In this document: positions 27,175 through 37,815 of the stretch, in pieces | How positions within the stretch are numbered: position 1 is the first letter of the stretch | Layout: every line of letters starts with the position of its first letter | From: Roseateles oligotrophus | Lineage (GTDB): Bacteria > Pseudomonadota > Gammaproteobacteria > Burkholderiales > Burkholderiaceae_C | DNA: 64,000 bases | Direction: 5' to 3' | Assembly: GCF_025717515.1 (NCBI RefSeq) | Contig: NZ_JAJIRN010000001.1 | Coordinates: 62,001-126,000 of the forward strand | Notes under the pieces: generated by a model | The model's database searches: none | Told to the model about the DNA's origin: nothing | Seen by the model: only the letters and a program-made list of their open reading frames with translations | Translations under genes and position numbers: made by a program

Positions 27175-29616
27175 ATGGCCATCAAAAAATCTGATCTCTA
27201 TTCCTCCCTCTGGGCCTCATGCGACGAACTGCGTGGCGGCATGGATGCCAGCCAGTACAAGGACTATGTCCTGTTCATGCTGTTCATCAAGTACATCAGC
27301 GACAAGTACGCCGATTCCGATGACTTCGCGCCGCCCGTGGTCATCCCCAAGGGCGCCAGCTTCAAGGACATGATTGCGCTGAAGGGCAAGGCCGACATCG
27401 GCGACAAGATCAATACGCAAATCATCCAGCCGCTGATCGACGCCAACGCTCGCCTGGCGCGTAGCGACTTCCCGGACTTCAATGACCCGAACAAGCTCGG
27501 CACCGGCGATGAAATGGTGCAGCGCCTCAGCAACCTGGTAATGATCTTCCAGAAAGACGAGCTGGACTTCTCGGCGAACCGAGCCGAGCATGACGACATC
27601 CTGGGCGACGCCTACGAATACCTGATGCGCCACTTCGCCACCGAGAGTGGCAAGAGCAAGGGCCAGTTCTACACGCCGTCCGAGGTCAGCCGCGTCATCG
27701 CCAAGGTCATCGGCATCTCGCCCGAGAACACCAAGGCCAACACCACCGCCTACGACCCCACCTGTGGTTCCGGCTCCCTGCTGCTGAAGGTGGCTGCCGA
27801 GGCCGGTAACAAAATCACCTTGGAAGGGCAGGAAAAGGACGTCACCACCGCCGGCCTGGCGCGGATGAACATGATCCTGCACGATTTCCCCACGGCCAAT
27901 ATCCAGAGCGGCAACACCCTGGCCAGCCCGAAGTTCAAGGACGGCGAGCAATTGCGCACCTACGACTATGTGGTGGCTAATCCGCCGTTTTCAGACAAGG
28001 CATGGAGCACCGGCCTGACTCCCTCGACCGACCCCTACCAGCGCTTCGCCTGGGGCGAGCCCCCGGCCAAGCAGGGCGACTATGCCTATCTGCTGCACAT
28101 CATCCGCAGCATGAAGAGCAGCGGCAAGGCCGCCTGCATCCTGCCGCATGGCGTGCTATTCCGTGGCGGGGCCGAAGGCGTGCTGCGCAAGCAACTGGTC
28201 AGCAGCGGCATCCTCAAGGGCATTATCGGCCTGCCGGCCAATCTGTTTTATGGCACTGGCATCCCGGCCTGCATTTTGGTGCTGGATAAAGAAAACGCCG
28301 CCGCCCGCAAAGGTGTGATGATGATTGACGCCAGCAAGGGCTTCATCAAAGACGGCAACAAAAATCGCCTGCGCGAGCAAGACCTGCACCGCATCGTGGA
28401 TAGCTTTCACAAGCTGGACGACATGCCCGGCTACGCCCGCATGGTGCCGCGCAGCGAGATCGATAGCGAGAAGAACGACTACAACCTCAACCTGCCGCGC
28501 TACATCGACGTCAGCGAGGCCGAAGACATCCAGGACCTCAGTGCACATCTGAACGGCGGCATACCAGACCGCGACCTGTTCGGCGCCGGCAGCACGCTGG
28601 CCCCGTACTGGCAGGTCATGCCCACGCTGCGCGCCACCTTGTTCGCACCGCTGTCGAACGACACGCGCCAAGGGTACAGCCAGCTCCAGCAGCCGGTCGC
28701 TGAAGTCAAAGCCGCCATTCTGGGCCACGCCGAGTTCAGCGCTTTTCAGGCCACGGTCAAGCAACTGTTCGCCTACTGGCAAGCCCGCAACGAGCCGCGC
28801 ATGAAGGGCTTCAAGCTGCGTGAGCACCCCAAGGCCCTTATAGGAATTTTGTCCGAAGACCTTTTGGCCACCTTCAAGCCCGCACCGCTGATCGATGCCT
28901 ACAGCGTCTATCAACACCTGATGGACTACTGGGCAGAAGCGATGCAAGACGATGCCTATGCCATCGCGCAAGACGGCTGGGTGGCTAAACCCGCCCGCAT
29001 CATCGAGACCGACAAGAAAGGCAAGAAGAAAGACAAGGGCTGGGCTTGCGATTTGGTGCCCAAGGCCTTCATCGTGGCACGCTACTTTGCCAAGCAGCAC
29101 GCGGCGCTGGATGACACCCAAGCCCAACTGGACGCCGCCAGCAGCGCCATCACCGAGCTGGAAGAAGAACACAGCGGTGAAGACTCGGTGTTTGGCGGCT
29201 TCGAAAAAATCAATGCCGCTGCGGTGAAAGAGCGCATCAAGGAAATTGGCGCCGACCCGGATGGCGCTGCCGAGCTGAAGGTGTTGAAGGCCTGGCTCAA
29301 GCTCAGCAACGATGAGGCGGGTTTGAAAAAGACGGTCAAGGAGCTGGACGCCCAACTGGACCAACTGGCGCATGACCAGTACGCCAAGCTCAGCGTCGCC
29401 GAAATTCAGGTGCTGGTGGTGAATGACAAGTGGCTGGCGCGCATGGCGTCAGATTTGCAAGGCGAACTCGACCGGGTCAGCCAGACCTTGACTCGTCGCA
29501 TTCGTGAGTTGGCTGAGCGCTATGCCGCTCCATTACCAGCTCTCGCAGAAGAGGTTGAGTCCTTGTCAGTCAAGGTGAATGAGCACTTGAAGCGCATGGG
29601 GGTGGCATGGAATTGA
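27175..29616 (+). CDS. hsdM: Type I restriction-modification methyltransferase subunit M
   Basis: An 813-aa N6-adenine methyltransferase subunit. HsdM_N-type helices (SLWASCDELRGGMDASQYKDYVLFMLFIKYIS) come first. The SAM-binding motif DPTCGSGSLL starts at Asp194 and the catalytic motif NPPF at Asn269. Family HsdM proteins are often about 500 aa. Here a C-terminal extension from about residue 480 adds roughly 330 residues ending in coiled-coil-like helices, as in some larger HsdM proteins. The gene overlaps hsdS by 10 bases, so M and S are coupled. Confidence 0.95.
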   Translation: MAIKKSDLYSSLWASCDELRGGMDASQYKDYVLFMLFIKYISDKYADSDDFAPPVVIPKGASFKDMIALKGKADIGDKINTQIIQPLIDANARLARSDFPDFNDPNKLGTGDEMVQRLSNLVMIFQKDELDFSANRAEHDDILGDAYEYLMRHFATESGKSKGQFYTPSEVSRVIAKVIGISPENTKANTTAYDPTCGSGSLLLKVAAEAGNKITLEGQEKDVTTAGLARMNMILHDFPTANIQSGNTLASPKFKDGEQLRTYDYVVANPPFSDKAWSTGLTPSTDPYQRFAWGEPPAKQGDYAYLLHIIRSMKSSGKAACILPHGVLFRGGAEGVLRKQLVSSGILKGIIGLPANLFYGTGIPACILVLDKENAAARKGVMMIDASKGFIKDGNKNRLREQDLHRIVDSFHKLDDMPGYARMVPRSEIDSEKNDYNLNLPRYIDVSEAEDIQDLSAHLNGGIPDRDLFGAGSTLAPYWQVMPTLRATLFAPLSNDTRQGYSQLQQPVAEVKAAILGHAEFSAFQATVKQLFAYWQARNEPRMKGFKLREHPKALIGILSEDLLATFKPAPLIDAYSVYQHLMDYWAEAMQDDAYAIAQDGWVAKPARIIETDKKGKKKDKGWACDLVPKAFIVARYFAKQHAALDDTQAQLDAASSAITELEEEHSGEDSVFGGFEKINAAAVKERIKEIGADPDGAAELKVLKAWLKLSNDEAGLKKTVKELDAQLDQLAHDQYAKLSVAEIQVLVVNDKWLARMASDLQGELDRVSQTLTRRIRELAERYAAPLPALAEEVESLSVKVNEHLKRMGVAWN

Positions 29617-30734
29617 AACCCAGTAGCTACCAACATTCCGAAATAGGCTTAATACCGTCAGACTGGCGAGTAAAGCAGGTTGGCGAGCTTTGCGAGGTAA
29701 CCACGGGTAGTAGAAATACTCAAGATCGGGTGGCCGATGGGGATTTCCCATTTTTTGTTCGCTCACAAACCGTTGAACGCATTAATTCATATTCGTTCGA
29801 CGGAGAAGCCGTTCTAACGGCGGGCGATGGCGTTGGTACAGGCAAGGTGTTTCACTACATCAATGGCAAATTCGATGCACACCAACGTGTGTACCGAATT
29901 TCCAACTTTCAACTACCGATTGACGGGTATTTCTTTTTCCTTTACTTCAGTACGCATTTCTACGACCGAATCATGTCGATGACGGCGAAATCATCGGTTG
30001 ATTCGGTTCGTATGGAAATGATTACCAAGATGGCGATTCCACTGCCGCCATCTATTGCTGAGCAAAGAGCCATCGCCACTGTCCTCTCTGACACTGACGC
30101 CCTGATTGCCGGGCTAGAGCGGTTGATCGCCAAGAAGCGAGACATCAAACTGGCCGCGAATCAGAAGCTCCTCACCGGCCAAACCCGCCTGCCGGGGTTC
30201 AGTGGTGAGTGGGAGGTGAAACACTTTGCTGCTGTATTAGTTAGACTGAATGCTAAGGCTCATCAGATTCAGACGACTGATTACCAAACCCTTGGGAGGT
30301 ACCCCGTTGTTGATCAGGGCAAAGAGCCAATAGTTGGTTACTCCGACAGAGAAGAAAAATGCCTTCGAACTCCTGTCGGTGGTGTCATTGTGTTCGGTGA
30401 TCACACTTGTATAGTTAAGTTCATTGATTTCGATTTCTTGGTAGGGGCTGACGGCACACAAATTCTTCAAGGAAAGTCAGGACAGTGCACCCTATTCCAC
30501 GCACTCCAGCTGCAGTATCGAGGGGTTGAAACGACTGGCTACAACCGGCATTTCAAGTTCCTTAAAGAACGCGATTTCGTGGTTCCGCCGCTCCTTGAAC
30601 AAATAGCCATTGCAGCAGTCCTCTCCGACTTGGACGCCGACCTCGCGGCCCTCGAATCCCGCTTGGCCAAAACCCGCGCCCTCAAGCAAGGGATGATGCA
30701 AGAGCTGCTGACCGGGAGGACCCGATTGGTATGA
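29607..30734 (+). CDS. hsdS: Type I restriction-modification specificity subunit S
   Basis: A 375-aa specificity subunit with two target-recognition domains, about residues 1-150 and 200-325. Each is followed by a conserved helical spacer (IPLPPSIAEQRAIATVLSDTDALIAGLE and VPPLLEQIAIAAVLSDLDADLAALE). The spacers resemble each other, and both end in a LLTGQTRL/LLTGRTRL motif. The recognition domains are AT-richer than the conserved parts, the usual sign of exchange between alleles. It overlaps hsdM by 10 bases. The target sequence cannot be read from the protein. Confidence 0.94.
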   Translation: MELKPSSYQHSEIGLIPSDWRVKQVGELCEVTTGSRNTQDRVADGDFPFFVRSQTVERINSYSFDGEAVLTAGDGVGTGKVFHYINGKFDAHQRVYRISNFQLPIDGYFFFLYFSTHFYDRIMSMTAKSSVDSVRMEMITKMAIPLPPSIAEQRAIATVLSDTDALIAGLERLIAKKRDIKLAANQKLLTGQTRLPGFSGEWEVKHFAAVLVRLNAKAHQIQTTDYQTLGRYPVVDQGKEPIVGYSDREEKCLRTPVGGVIVFGDHTCIVKFIDFDFLVGADGTQILQGKSGQCTLFHALQLQYRGVETTGYNRHFKFLKERDFVVPPLLEQIAIAAVLSDLDADLAALESRLAKTRALKQGMMQELLTGRTRLV

Positions 30735-30820
30735 GCCGATACCTGCGCGAGTTGGCCGGCGCCGACGGCATGCATGCCGCTGATTGCCTGCAGGATGGCA
30801 CCATGTCGGTCGGCCCTTGA
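30731..30820 (+). CDS. Possible 29-aa peptide coupled to hsdS
   Basis: An ATG at 30731 overlaps the hsdS stop by ATGA and opens a 29-codon frame (MSRYLRELAGADGMHAADCL and nine more residues) ending at a TGA. The coupling position is suggestive, but there is no homology. It may be a remnant of a longer gene or simply chance. Confidence 0.3.
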   Translation: MSRYLRELAGADGMHAADCLQDGTMSVGP

Positions 30821-30898
30821 ATCATCAATACACGAACACGGGAATCGATTCGAACATTAGCAATATCAGCCTTTTTTGACGCGAACAGGGAGCGAAGA

Positions 30899-31024
30899 GT
30901 GAACACACCAAAGCAAATCCGCGAAAACATCCGAACATTGACCGTCCATCTTGGCCAAGTGCGCGAGGCGCTTGTGAAGCGCACGGGTAGGGCTGGGCAT
31001 GCGAAGGCGCAAGAGCCGACATGA
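30899..31024 (+). CDS. Tiny 41-aa protein between hsdS and hsdR
   Basis: A GTG at 30899, preceded by AGGGAG at 30887, opens a 41-codon frame reading VNTPKQIRENIRTLTVHLGQ and then VREALVKRTG before a basic tail ending QEPT. Its TGA overlaps the ATG of the next gene (ATGA at 31021-31024). A good ribosome-binding site plus stop-start coupling make it a plausible gene. The predicted product is helical, basic and unknown. It may form a functional pair with the 157-aa protein. Confidence 0.5.
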   Translation: MNTPKQIRENIRTLTVHLGQVREALVKRTGRAGHAKAQEPT

Positions 31025-31494
31025 CAGCAAATCCAGACGAGCCTATCCTGTTGAGCGAATTTCGTATCGTGCGAGCCGTGGCCGACTTGGCGGCCAAAAG
31101 GCTGACACGGCGCGCCATTTCACATCTGCGGAAGATGCCCCACACCTTGTCTGGGGACGACTCATCGCTGACCAATACTTGGGACGAAATCTGCGTGCAA
31201 GTTCAAGGCGAGCAGTCGTACTTCTGGGATGCCTATGAGGCGGCGATGCGCGATGCCTTGGCTTGGGATGTGTCGCAGCTGGCGCGCCATGAGCTTGAGG
31301 CGCTTTGGTTGCAAACCTCGGAAGGCGAAGACTGGTCTGCATCCCAGGAAGAGGGTGAGGCCAGCGATGACCATCCGGTCTGCGACGAAGACATCGTTCG
31401 CTACATCGTGCGGGACCATCTTTTGATTGAGGCTGATGCTTGGAGCAATACGGCCATTCGCGGATTTCTGAAAAGCGCCCACAGCCTGGATTGA
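31021..31494 (+). CDS. Hypothetical protein between hsdS and hsdR
   Basis: A 157-aa acidic soluble protein (SEGEDWSASQEEGEASDDHPVCDEDIV near the C-terminus) with no family I recognise. It starts inside the stop of a 41-aa frame and ends 75 bases before hsdR. Because it is embedded between S and R in the same direction it is probably part of the restriction operon. A role as regulator, accessory or additional defence component is possible but unsupported by motifs. Confidence 0.65.
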   Translation: MTANPDEPILLSEFRIVRAVADLAAKRLTRRAISHLRKMPHTLSGDDSSLTNTWDEICVQVQGEQSYFWDAYEAAMRDALAWDVSQLARHELEALWLQTSEGEDWSASQEEGEASDDHPVCDEDIVRYIVRDHLLIEADAWSNTAIRGFLKSAHSLD

Positions 31495-31569
31495 TGCGCC
31501 CAAAGGCCAAGTAGACAAACAAGCCAGCAAACAAATACGCGCATTACAGACGCGGAGGGAGTAGAGAGC

Positions 31570-34500
31570 ATGGTTACCGCACCGAGACCTGAACGACGAA
31601 CCCAGAATCGAGTGATTTCACGCGTGACCGGCCATGCGGCCGAAGGCGGACTGGGCTACGCCTACTTGGGTGACTGGAGCAAGCGTGAGGGCAACCGCTG
31701 CATCGAAGCCGAGTACCTCACGGCCAATCTGAAGCAGCGCGGCTATAGCGACGCCCAAATCACGCAGGCCATACAAAAGCTGATGACGGCAGCTGACGCC
31801 ACCGGCATCACGCCCTATCAGGCCAGCCTGCGCACCTACCAGTTGCTGCGCTATGGCGTGCCGGTCCAGGTGGCGGCCGGCGTACCCCACAAGACGGTAG
31901 AGCTGATTGATTGGGCGACCCCGGCGAACAACCACTTCGCTTTGGCCGAGGAGGTGACGCTGAAGGGTGGCCATGAGCGCCGGCCTGACATCGTGTTGTA
32001 TGTGAACGGCATTGCAGTGGCGGTACTGGAGCTCAAGCGCAGCTCGGTGGATGTGGCCAATGGCATCCGCCAATTGATTACCAATCAGGAAGAGATCTTC
32101 AATCAGGGCTTCTTCAGCACGGTGCAGTTGGTGCTGGCCGGCAGCGATTCGCAAGGCTTGCGCTTCGGCACGACGGGCACGCCGGAGAAGTTTTATGTCG
32201 AATGGAAGCATCACGACAAAACTCAGGCGGCGACAGGGGACTTGGCTGAAGGGGAGTTGCTGGACGGCCCCTTGAGCCAGATCTTGGCGCCCGAGCGGCT
32301 GCTGGACCTGATGCGCAACTTTGTGATCTTCGATGCGGGCCAAAAGAAGGTGCCGCGTCTGCATCAGTTTGAGGGCGTGAAGGCGGCGCAGGAAAGCATC
32401 AAGCGGCAAGAGGGTGGCGTCATCTGGCACACCCAGGGCAGCGGCAAGAGCATCTTGATGGTGCTGATTGCCAAATGGCTGCTGGAGCATGACCCCGAGG
32501 CGCGCATCCTGGTGGTGACGGACCGGGACGAGCTGGACAAGCAGATTGAAGGCGTGATGAAGAACGCCGGGGTGATTGGCGCCGAAGCGCCGTCGCCACG
32601 CATCCAGTCGCGCAGGGACCTGGTGGAGAAGCTGGCATCACCGTCGCCGCGTTTGATGTGCGCGCTGATCCACAAAATCGATGCGTCGGACCTGAAGGGC
32701 GAGCCGCCCAAGGTGGCGGGGCGCTTTTACGTGTTTGTGGACGAATGCCACCGTACGCAGGGCGGCGACATGAACAAGCAGATGAAGCGCTGGCTGGCCA
32801 GCGCCATCTTCATTGGCTTCACCGGCACGCCGCTGCTGCGCAAAGACAAGCAAACCACGCGCGAGGTGTTTGGCAGTTTTATCCATACCTACAAATTCCA
32901 CGAGGCGGTGGAAGACGGCGTGGTGCTGGACTTGAAGTACGAGGCGAGGGCGGTACCGCAGCGTTTGACGTCGCCGAAGGCCGTGGATGACTGGTTTGAA
33001 AAGGCGGCCAAAGGCCTGAACAACTACCAAAAATCCGTGTTGCGCCGGCGCTGGGCGACGATGGAAGACTTGATGAGCTCGGGCGAGCGCAAGCAGCGCA
33101 TCATGGCGAACATCATTCATGACTTTGGCGTGCGGCCACGGCTGAGCAATGACAGAGGCACGGCCATCTTGGTGGCGGCCTCGATTTACGACGCCTGCCA
33201 CTACTACCGACTGTTTCAGAACACGAACTTCGGCAAGCACTGCGGCATCATCACGTCCTTCGAACCGAACCACAATGCGATCTCGCAAGAGCCCAAGGAC
33301 AGCGACGAGCGCTACAAGTTCGACACCTATACCCAGCATGTGCTGAAGTCGGGGCAGAACACCACTCAATACGAGACCGAGATGAAGCGGCGCTTCATCG
33401 AGGAGCCGGCCAATCTGAAGTTGCTGATCGTGGTGAGCAAGTTGCTGACCGGCTTTGATGCGCCCAGCTGCACTTATATCTACCTGGACAACGAGCTGCG
33501 CGACCACAACCTGTTTCAGGCCATCTGCCGCACCAACCGGCTGGACGGCGAAGACAAGGACTACGGCCACATCGTTGACTACAAGGAGTTGTTCAGCAAG
33601 GTTCAGAACGCGATTGCGGTCTACACCTCGGATGAGCTGGATACCGAAAGCTGCGGCGACGACAGCAATGTGACCGTGAAGGACTGGCGCGAGGAGGGCA
33701 AGGCCAAGCTCGATGGCGCACGCGAGGCGCTGATTTACCTTTGCGCGCCGGTGAAGCAGCCGCAGGGGCTTGAGCAGCACATCCTTTACTTCTGCGGCAG
33801 CGCGGCCGACGCGGCGGCCTTGGACAACACCGAACCGCTGCGGATTGCCTTCTACAAAGCGGTGGCCGCCTATGTTCGCGCCTATTCGGATTTGGCCTCG
33901 GACTTGGAAGGCGCCGGTTACAGCGCGGCCCAGATCGACGCCTTCGAAAAGGAGACCGCCTTTTATACCGAGGTGCGCGCGGCGATCAAGAACCATTCCG
34001 GCGAAGAGCTGGATACCAAGCCTTTTGAGGCGGACATGCGCCACCTCATCAATACCTATATCCAGGCCGACCCGGCGGATCTGTTGGGTGACTTGAACTC
34101 GCTGTCTCTGACCGAGTTGATCATCGAGACCGGCATCCATGATGCGATTGCCAAGAAGCTCAATGAGAAGGGCAAGCTGTCTCGCAATGCGATTGCCGAG
34201 AGCATCATCAACAACGTCCGCAAGACCATCATCCGCGAACAGCTGACAGACCCCAAGTTCTATGAGCAGATGTCCAAGCTGCTGGAGGATTTGATTCAGC
34301 AGAAGATTGACGACACCGAAAGCTACGAGCAGTTCCTGAAAAATGCCGAAGCGCTCGCCAAGCAATTGGGCAAGCAAGGGAAGGGCGATAACAAGCTGCC
34401 TCCCGAGCTGAAGGGCAACCGGGAGGCGGCCGTGCTTTACAACAACCTCCCCGACATTCTTGCGGCGTCAACTCCTGAAAGTGCGGCCGAGGCACATGAG

Positions 34501-34701
34501 GAAGAGCCGGGTTATGGCGATGAATGCTTGAGCTTGGCTTTGGCCTTGGATAAGGCGGTGCGCGAGAAAGCGCCGGCCGGCTGGAGGGGTGACCCAGCTC
34601 GGGAAGCTCAGGTGAAGAATGCCATCCACCCGATCATGAAGAAGAACAAGGCGGCCACTCTGGCCATCTTCGAAATCATCAAGAACCAGCCGGGCTATTG
34701 A
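31570..34701 (+). CDS. hsdR: Type I restriction enzyme subunit R
   Basis: A 1043-aa restriction and translocation subunit. The N-terminal nuclease has the PD-(D/E)xK pattern: Asp140 in RRPDIVLY and ELK at Glu154/Lys156. The SF2 helicase motor follows with Walker A QGSGKS (around residue 290) and the motif DECH at Asp391-His394, then [19 protein letters not shown] and CRTNR motifs. A C-terminal helical region contacts the M2S core. The length is normal. It ends with TGATG overlapping the metallopeptidase gene. Confidence 0.96.
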   Translation: MVTAPRPERRTQNRVISRVTGHAAEGGLGYAYLGDWSKREGNRCIEAEYLTANLKQRGYSDAQITQAIQKLMTAADATGITPYQASLRTYQLLRYGVPVQVAAGVPHKTVELIDWATPANNHFALAEEVTLKGGHERRPDIVLYVNGIAVAVLELKRSSVDVANGIRQLITNQEEIFNQGFFSTVQLVLAGSDSQGLRFGTTGTPEKFYVEWKHHDKTQAATGDLAEGELLDGPLSQILAPERLLDLMRNFVIFDAGQKKVPRLHQFEGVKAAQESIKRQEGGVIWHTQGSGKSILMVLIAKWLLEHDPEARILVVTDRDELDKQIEGVMKNAGVIGAEAPSPRIQSRRDLVEKLASPSPRLMCALIHKIDASDLKGEPPKVAGRFYVFVDECHRTQGGDMNKQMKRWLASAIFIGFTGTPLLRKDKQTTREVFGSFIHTYKFHEAVEDGVVLDLKYEARAVPQRLTSPKAVDDWFEKAAKGLNNYQKSVLRRRWATMEDLMSSGERKQRIMANIIHDFGVRPRLSNDRGTAILVAASIYDACHYYRLFQNTNFGKHCGIITSFEPNHNAISQEPKDSDERYKFDTYTQHVLKSGQNTTQYETEMKRRFIEEPANLKLLIVVSKLLTGFDAPSCTYIYLDNELRDHNLFQAICRTNRLDGEDKDYGHIVDYKELFSKVQNAIAVYTSDELDTESCGDDSNVTVKDWREEGKAKLDGAREALIYLCAPVKQPQGLEQHILYFCGSAADAAALDNTEPLRIAFYKAVAAYVRAYSDLASDLEGAGYSAAQIDAFEKETAFYTEVRAAIKNHSGEELDTKPFEADMRHLINTYIQADPADLLGDLNSLSLTELIIETGIHDAIAKKLNEKGKLSRNAIAESIINNVRKTIIREQLTDPKFYEQMSKLLEDLIQQKIDDTESYEQFLKNAEALAKQLGKQGKGDNKLPPELKGNREAAVLYNNLPDILAASTPESAAEAHEEEPGYGDECLSLALALDKAVREKAPAGWRGDPAREAQVKNAIHPIMKKNKAATLAIFEIIKNQPGY

Positions 34702-35402
34702 TGAGCGAAGAGATTGTTTTGGGCACATTGCAGATCAGCTTGGTCCGCAAAGCCGTGAAGAACGTGCATCTGACCGTGCACCCGCCGGACGGGCGCGTCA
34801 CGTTGGTGGCCCCCATCAGCACACGTAGCGAGGTGGCGCGAGCCTATGCGATCTCCAAGCTGGCTTGGATTCGGCAGCAACAAAAGTCGCTGAAGGCACA
34901 GGCGCGTGAAACACCGCGCAAGTTCCAAGAGCGCGAGAGCCACGAGCTTTGGGGGCGGCGCCACTTGATGACGGTGGTGGAAGCCAACGTGAAACCGTTC
35001 GTCAAGTTGGACCACAAGCGCATCACTCTGTCTATGCGACCCGGCCATGACTTGGCTAAACGGGCCGAGGTGATGCACGCCTGGCACAAGTCTTTGCTGC
35101 ATGCCTTGGTGCCCAAGCTGATTGCCAAGTGGGAGCTGAAGCTGGGTGTGCGGGTTTCGGGCTACTTCTTGCAGCGCATGAAAACCAAATGGGGCAGCTG
35201 CAACCATCAGGCGGGCAATATCCGACTCAACACCGAGTTGGTCAAAAAACCCAAGGACTTGGTCGAATACGTGGTGGTCCACGAGATGGTGCATCTGCTT
35301 GAGCCGACGCACAGCGACCGGTTCGTGGCTTTGCTGGATCAGCATTGGCCGCAATGGCGGGAGGCGCGTAAGGAGTTGAATGCGTTGCCGCTTGGGGCTT
35401 AG
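34701..35402 (+). CDS. YgjP-like (DUF45/M48-type) zinc metallopeptidase
   Basis: A 233-aa protein of the YgjP/DUF45 family. The zinc site HEMVHLLEPTH has His194 and His198, with the third ligand probably His203. The typical KTKWGSCNHQAGNIRLNTELV block precedes it. Members are often encoded directly after hsdR in type I loci, and their role there is not established. The ATG is the last base of the hsdR stop codon (TGATG), which shows tight coupling with the restriction operon. Confidence 0.9.
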   Translation: MSEEIVLGTLQISLVRKAVKNVHLTVHPPDGRVTLVAPISTRSEVARAYAISKLAWIRQQQKSLKAQARETPRKFQERESHELWGRRHLMTVVEANVKPFVKLDHKRITLSMRPGHDLAKRAEVMHAWHKSLLHALVPKLIAKWELKLGVRVSGYFLQRMKTKWGSCNHQAGNIRLNTELVKKPKDLVEYVVVHEMVHLLEPTHSDRFVALLDQHWPQWREARKELNALPLGA

Positions 35403-35541
35403 GCAAGCAGTGGCTCCACAAGGGGCACCTGGGGATTTTCGAACTCGTTACGAGTCTTCGACATCGGTGGGCGGACATCAGTCCGGCCTTGGCAGGACTG
35501 TGGAACTGCGCCGGTGTTGTGTACCCATGCGAGGGTGACAT

Positions 35542-36204
35542 ATGAAAAGGACTGCTGCGCCCAAGCGGGTTTTGTTGGATACCAACATATGGAGCTATCT
35601 GGCAGACCATGATGCAGTCGACGAGTTGTATCGTCTGGCACTTACGCGCGGGGTCGAGATTTCCGTCTCACCCACCATTGTTGAAGAGCTGCGGCGCACA
35701 ACAGATCTACATCGGCGGCGCGCAGCGGTCGAGGCGGTGACCCGGCCTTGCTGGAATCGGCTCATGCCAGAGACATTTAGCGAGTGCCTGGAGATCAAGT
35801 TAGAGATTCGCCGACTTCGACCTGAATGGGTTATCGATAGGCCGAACCTGCTGGAGTTCAATAGGCTTCGCTACGACTGGACTAAGCTGAAAAATGGCTT
35901 TTGGGATCGGGCTCGACGTGGCGTTGAGCCACGAGTGACCGACGAGAGTGTCCGTGGTGATCGAGAATTGGCGCTGGCGCGGGAAGAGTCCAAGCAAATC
36001 CGCCAACGCCTGTCCAAGACCGACCAAGGGGTCGGCGATACACCAATTCAATTTGTCGCGGGGCTGCCAGCTCCGGGCACGCCTGGCTGGGCGGGTGATC
36101 CGGTCGATTATTGGCGTCTTCCCAGCCTGGCCGTCGTGAGGGCGGAGCTGCTGGTCTACGCAAGCCCGTATAGAGAATGGATTGACTGCGAAATCGATAT
36201 TGGC
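35542..36204 (+). pseudogene. PIN-domain nuclease gene, 5' part, interrupted by an IS21 element
   Basis: The 221 codons before the insertion begin with a PIN-type strand VLLDTNIW (Asp13) and an acidic helix SPTIVEELRR, both metal-site features of PIN ribonucleases. At 36204 the frame meets the end of an IS21-family element and would run into IS sequence to a stop at 36258. Removing the IS and one copy of the 10-bp duplication joins this frame exactly to 38614-38934, giving a 327-aa protein. As it stands the gene is broken. It follows the restriction operon by 139 bases. Confidence 0.85.
36195..36204 (+). repeat. Target-site duplication, left copy
   Basis: CGATATTGGC lies immediately before the IS terminus at 36205 and is repeated exactly at 38604-38613 immediately after the other terminus. 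Confidence 0.85.
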
Positions 36205-36318
36205 TGTGAAACAGCGTGCAAAACTTTCCAGATTCCCGGGGTAAACAGCGTCCAATAGTTTCCACCCTGGGGTGTGCAACCATCCGGCGTTTTCGCCGGG
36301 GAATCTGGGGTGTTAAAC

Positions 36319-37815
36319 ATGGAAGTTATTGCCGAGATCCGGCGGCGGCATTTGGTCAGCAAGGAGAGCATCAGCTCCATCGCGCGGGATCTGAACTTGT
36401 CGCGGCCCACGGTGCGCAAGCATCTTCAAACCATTGAAACGCTGGGTTATGTCCGCCAGCATCAACCTGCGCCCAAGCTGGGCTGCTTTCAGGCCACACT
36501 GGAGAGCTGGCTGCAAACCGAACGTCACCTGCCCAAGGCTCAGCGGCGCACGGCCAAGCGTTTGTTTGAAGGCTTGCAGAGTGAAGGCTATCGCGGGGCC
36601 TATGACAGCGTGCAGCGTTGCGTGAAGCAATGGAAGTCCGCTCAGTTGGCACCAAGCGTCAAGGGCGCGTTCGTGCCGCTGGTGTTTGTGCCGGGAGACG
36701 CCTGCCAATTTGACTGGAGCCAGGAGCAGGTGGACATTGACGGCGTCGTGCAAACCATCAAAGTCGCGCACTTTCGTTTGGCCTATAGCCGGCAGATGTT
36801 TGTGGTGGCCTATCCGCGCGAGACGCAGGAGATGGTGCTGGATGCGCATAACCGGGCCTTCGCTTTCTTTGGCGGCGTGCCACAGCGGCTCATCTACGAC
36901 AACCTGAAGACCGTCGTGGACGCCATTCTGGTCGGCAAGGAGCGCCGCTTCAATCGGCGTTTCATGGCGCTGGCCAATCACTATTTGTTCGAACCCGTGG
37001 CCTGCACCCCCGAGTCTGGCTGGGAGAAGGGGCAGGTCGAGAATCAGGTGGGCAATGTGCGTGAATGGCTGTTCACGCCGATGGCGCGCTTCAAGAGCTT
37101 TGAGTTGCTCAATGAATGGTTGAGCAAGCGCTGCCTGGAGTTGGCGGCCCGGAGCCACCCCGCCGAGGCCGAGCGCACGATTGCGCAGTGCTTTGAGCAG
37201 GAGCGGGCCAGACTGCGGCCGGTGGCGAGCGAGTTTGCAGGCTATGTCGAACAGATGATGCGCGTGTCAAGTACCTGCTTGGTGCGCGTGGATCGCAATC
37301 GCTACAGCGTACCGGCGGACTTCGCGGGCAAGGTGGTGTCGGTGCGGGTGTTTGCTGATCAAATTCGGCTCGTCATCGACGGCCAAGTCATCGCCCAGCA
37401 TGGCCGCCGGTTTGGGCGCGATCAGTTGATCTTTGATCCCTGGCACTACCTGCCGGTGCTGGAGAAGAAGCCTGGCGCGCTGCGCAACGGGGCGCCATTC
37501 GTGGAGTGGGATCTCCCCAAGGCCGTCAAGGCGGTGCGCGACCGCGTCTTGAAGCAACCCAGAGGCGACCGCGCCTTTGTGGAGCTCCTGCTGGCCGCTC
37601 GCGAGGTGGGGCTGGATACGCTGCAAGTGGCTTGCGAGCTGACGCTGGAGTGCGGCGTGGTCACGGCTGCCGTGGTCATGAACGAGTTGCGGCGCTTGAC
37701 GGCGCCCGAGCGGCCCGAGCGCATCAGCCTGCCTGAACAGCTGCGCCTGCAAGTCGAGCCCATGGCCGACTGCAGCCGCTACGACCATCTGCTGGGGCGC
37801 CAACATGTCCATTGA
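36319..37815 (+). CDS. istA: IS21-family transposase IstA
   Basis: A 498-aa DDE transposase. The N-terminus has an HTH ([25 protein letters not shown], about residues 11-35). The catalytic core includes [10 protein letters not shown], then an IYDNLK motif, and the glutamate in [16 protein letters not shown]. The ATG at 36319 fits the HTH start; an in-frame start 15 codons earlier lies near the terminal repeat. It overlaps istB by 11 bases. Confidence 0.95.
   Translation: MEVIAEIRRRHLVSKESISSIARDLNLSRPTVRKHLQTIETLGYVRQHQPAPKLGCFQATLESWLQTERHLPKAQRRTAKRLFEGLQSEGYRGAYDSVQRCVKQWKSAQLAPSVKGAFVPLVFVPGDACQFDWSQEQVDIDGVVQTIKVAHFRLAYSRQMFVVAYPRETQEMVLDAHNRAFAFFGGVPQRLIYDNLKTVVDAILVGKERRFNRRFMALANHYLFEPVACTPESGWEKGQVENQVGNVREWLFTPMARFKSFELLNEWLSKRCLELAARSHPAEAERTIAQCFEQERARLRPVASEFAGYVEQMMRVSSTCLVRVDRNRYSVPADFAGKVVSVRVFADQIRLVIDGQVIAQHGRRFGRDQLIFDPWHYLPVLEKKPGALRNGAPFVEWDLPKAVKAVRDRVLKQPRGDRAFVELLLAAREVGLDTLQVACELTLECGVVTAAVVMNELRRLTAPERPERISLPEQLRLQVEPMADCSRYDHLLGRQHVH

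Noticed and set aside
28156-29373. Minus-strand open frame antisense to hsdM (405 codons)
   Set aside because: Shadow of hsdM with no motif or ribosome-binding site.
32638-34377. Long minus-strand open frame antisense to hsdR (579 codons)
   Set aside because: Shadow of hsdR codon bias with low-complexity translation. The sense gene has all helicase and nuclease motifs.
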